Shown in pieces: positions 61,040-64,000 of a stretch of DNA of 64,000 bases. Origin of the DNA: Capsicum annuum (Eukaryota > Streptophyta > Magnoliopsida > Solanales > Solanaceae); assembly GCF_002878395.1 (NCBI RefSeq), contig NC_061118.1:92488678-92552677 (forward strand). The letters are read 5' to 3'. Position numbers and translations under genes: made by a program. The notes under the pieces are model-generated. The model made no database searches, was not told the DNA's origin, and saw only the letters and a program-made list of their open reading frames with translations. Every line of letters starts with the position of its first letter. Within the stretch, counting starts at the first letter, position 1.

Positions 61040-62204
61040 CCAGCCTCAGGTAACGAGACCTCGATCAGAAGAACACAATCGCTATCTATCAGAATAGTCA
61101 CATACCATGATCGCTCAGTTATAGTCCCGAACGCAGTTGCACAATCGTAGTCAAAGCTCCACGATCGTGGAACTGCGGGACAAATGAGTAAAGGGAATTA
61201 TAGTCAATCTGGGTAGTTGAATTAAAGAATTATATGGAGGATTAAAGATACTAAAAAGTATGGAAGAGAGGGAGAAAAAGAAAGCTAGAATTTTGAGTGA
61301 AAAATTAATTGTTCATAGTTATTGTAATTATTATTCCAAGAGAAAATTACTGACATTAGTGTGTGGAATTGAAGATTATTTTTATCCTCTATCATCATAA
61401 ACATCATGGATAAAATACTTGGTAAAAATCATTTATCCTATCTCATGAGTAGCTAACTTCTTTAGTCTTGGGATTATGTTGAACTAAAGTGTCATTGTGT
61501 GTGGGTATTGATGAGTTTTCTTGATTTTTAGTTGTTGAGTATGGATTCCACCATTGCTTGGGTTAATGAGTTAGAATTTGAAGGGTGAAAACCCCAAACT
61601 CTAAAATCCCTTCATCATTCTTTAAAGAGGGATGAAAGTAAACTTGAGGTAACCCATAACAGCCTTGAAAAAGGGTTATAGGGGGACAAGGTAATGGTGG
61701 ACAATTGAGCCTATGGTTTTATAATTTTTGCAATCTTAGAAATAAGTGTAGTTGGAGTGGAAATCATGTCGAAAGCATCATCCTAGAAATAGGGATGCTT
61801 GATTGAGGTGTTGGGTGATTACAAATTGCACACTTGTTAGGTTCTCGAAAGATCCAATGGGTAAAATCATTGTAGTTTTATTGAAAAATTAACTATAATG
61901 ACTTTTGACCTAGCCTATCCTTAGATCAATAAATAAAACTCAATGCCAAACCATCATTTACCTACACACTTTGCCTTTAGGTAGACATGATCCCAAGACC
62001 CTCTCTAATCTTAATTTTAAATCAAAAGAGTCATATTCATGCATTATTAATCAACAATTGTTACAAACCATTATTAACTCAAATCCCCTCTTTTTAATTT
62101 ATATGTCGTATTTGTTAGCATTCTGGGTACCCTTTTTGTAACTAGAACACCCATAAGAATCGCTCTTTGTGGATTCGATCCCAACTCTAGTTAGGTTATT
62201 GACA
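61040..62204 (+). repeat. 3' LTR of element B, right part
   Basis: Resumes after CATAT (61035-61039) and is colinear with 42032-43234. Includes the perfect 12-bp palindrome CCACGATCGTGG at 61159-61170 and a TATA-like GAATTATATGGAGG near 61217. Ends TTATTGACA at 62204. Confidence 0.88.
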
Positions 62205-62215
62205 ATGATAGTTAG

Positions 62216-64000
62216 CCAAATCAACATATCAAATTAATTTCAACCCTAAAAATTAAGAATAATAATTTCAAGATCAATAGTGTATCTCAAAACTTAAAAC
62301 AATGTAAAAAGTGTCGAAAGTGCTTACACTGATCATAAAACATCCAAAGAATATTTATAGATACATCAAAAAATATTTATAGATACATCAAAATACTTAT
62401 CTTAAACATATAATAAACTTGAGCTAGGAGCAACCCACGAGGCAACCTACGAGTCGTAGGTCCCCTACAAGGGAAATCAGAGTATTCTTTAAACTACAAA
62501 ATACCTAACTATGAGGCAACCTGTAGGTTGCACATACGCCTTGTAGGTAGGGGCTTGGGAATTAAAATTCCATTATTAACTTCAGAATCTTTAGGCTCTC
62601 AACTAACGTGGCCACCTACGAGCTCATAGGTACTCACTACAAGCCATAGGTTGGCTCGTATGTACTACCTATAAGACGTAGTTTGATTCATAGGTAGTCT
62701 TCCGGCTTCTTTTTTCCCCTTTTTTCTCATTCTTGGTTCCGAACTTTGTTTTCTTGAAAAATCAAAACATAAGCACCTCACATCTAACAAGAATAACTAA
62801 GTACCTGCATAATTTCCTAGTTTTAAGAATAAAAATTGCCATCAAACTATGACACATCAATACTCTCATCTTAGAATGTTTGCATGTCCTTAGACACTAA
62901 CACATATTAGAGAAACACGATGCTTAACTAAAATAAACCTAAGGCACCTATGGTAGTTAACTCATTTTAGCTCAAATTTCTTACCCCATTATATTCACAC
63001 TTTTCAAAACCACTGTGTGGATTCATGTAGCTCAACAACATCACACAAAATAAATCATGTGATGGAATTACATTAGAAAAAAACAACCAAGCATATATCT
63101 GATTGACACTACCCAGACAAATAAGCAATTAACAATACGACCCATGTACCCTTACAAAAAAGAAGTTCCAACTGTCACAGTATCATAATACATGTCATCG
63201 TAGGTACTACATCAAAAATTCCCATGCTCTCAAAGAAGTTAAAAAAATGTGCATAAAATACCACAGGCTTGCTCTTATTTTTATATCTTTATTTTTCAGA
63301 CAATCGGACTAGGATCACTATAGGACATTTTTTAAGCTTGTAATGTAGACTTAGGATAAAGTATGGTACATAGTGACATACCCTCCTTAATACTACACTT
63401 ACATTGTTGGCTCCACTAATTAACCATACTTCTTTTATTCGCCCTTTTATTCCCTTATTGCTTATTTAGATTGGGTGTGGTTTCATTCCTTCCTTCATTC
63501 AATCATTTTTTCTATTTTTCTCTTATATTTTTCTTTTTTTACATTTTTCTACCACTCCCAATACTACTTTCTTTCCTTTTAATCAATATCCTTCTTCATA
63601 CCCATTTTTAACTACGTACCCCTATGATAGCCACCCTCAACTTAGGAAATTTGCTTAAGTTGAGGTATATAGTGTCCAAGGAGGGACCAGGTCTAAAACA
63701 GGTTCATTATATTTAAATAGGAAGGTGAAAAGGTTAAAATAAGAAAATAGGTCAATTTAGGCTCAAATTAGGGATCAAGGGATAAATTTTCATTTGGATG
63801 GTCTTTTAGGATAAGAGTGGACTTATACAAACACGGCCTATGATCATGTCCCCACCAACTATCCTAAAACCTAGGCAAGGCTAATCAGGAAAGTTCTAGA
63901 TTAAAAATACAAAGTGAACTAGGTAAATGCCTCACACACATATTATCAAATACAACCTTTCCGATTCATGCAATGAGAAGTTATGGTTATTTTGTCCCTA
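62216..64000 (-). repeat. LTR D2: truncated second copy of LTR D
   Basis: Colinear with 34970-36655 from AAATTAATTTCAACCCTAAA on. It includes the word array (CCTACGAGTCGTAGG, TAGGTTGCAC, CTACGAGCTCATAGG at 62446-62680), plus a ~90-bp block absent from D1 that holds a doubled TATTTATAGATACATCAAAA. The left end lacks ~750 bp of LTR relative to D1; the right end runs out of the window. Confidence 0.8.

Larger units (their letters stand above)
41750..62204 (+). mobile_element. Element B: Athila-type Ty3/gypsy (interrupted by element A)
   Basis: 5' LTR 41750-43234, primer site, gag, protease, RT, RNase H, integrase, long 3' non-coding region, purine tract, and 3' LTR starting at 50156 and ending at 62204 after a 10.6-kb insertion (A). 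Without A the element is about 9.8 kb. Its left flank is integrase of E, its right flank is LTR D; no target duplication is found (ATGGC versus ATGAT). Confidence 0.88.

Noticed and set aside
1..64000. tRNA, rRNA, centromeric satellite or organellar insert
   Set aside because: No cloverleaf, rRNA motif, long satellite array or organelle gene recognised by eye; a covariance-model scan would be needed to exclude small RNA genes.

Overview
The window is a repeat-packed block of plant nuclear DNA. The element types (Tekay/Del-type chromoviruses with LTRs opening TGTAAC, Athila-type Ty3/gypsy with a tRNA-Asp-like primer site, a Tork/Tnt1-type Ty1/copia, L1- and RTE-type LINEs) suggest a Solanaceae genome, possibly Capsicum. 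The species is my inference from element style. I see no intact host gene, tRNA or rRNA. Every protein domain I recognise belongs to a decayed retrotransposon.

Layout. 1-978: Tekay-type LTR remnant (minus). 979-2033 plus 11995-12417: one LTR ('G', minus), split by a complete Tekay-type element 'F' (2034-11989, plus, TSD GTCTC). 12418-17367: remnant 'H' (minus: gag start, primer site, split 5' LTR); its LTR is split by a solo LTR (14400-15941, TSD ATACA). 17368-21308 plus 26847-26950: L1-type LINE (minus), split by copia element 'J' (21314-26841, TSD GCCTC). 26951-30706: AT-rich stretch with two RTE-type LINE tails and a ~107-bp tandem repeat. 30707-34040: Athila-type element 'C' (plus), gag only. 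34212-37715: 3' LTR and 3' internal end of an Athila/Tat-type element 'D' (minus). 37716-41749: Tekay-type element 'E' (plus), with deletions, cut in integrase by Athila-type element 'B' (41750-62204, plus). The 3' LTR of B contains a complete Tekay-type element 'A' (50427-61034, minus, TSD CATAT). 62216-64000: second, truncated copy of LTR D.

Order of events, from nesting: LINE before H and J; G before F; E before B before A. All polyproteins carry stops and frameshifts. In F most in-frame stops sit where Gln, Trp or Arg codons are expected, the pattern left by C-to-T decay of methylated DNA.

The most unusual signal is that nearly every LTR, whatever its lineage, carries three to five degenerate dyad-symmetric words. 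Where a TATA box can be seen, they lie just upstream of it. The same word recurs in LTRs of unrelated lineages (D and E; B and G; the 1-978 remnant and the solo LTR), which suggests exchange or convergence of promoter-proximal modules.
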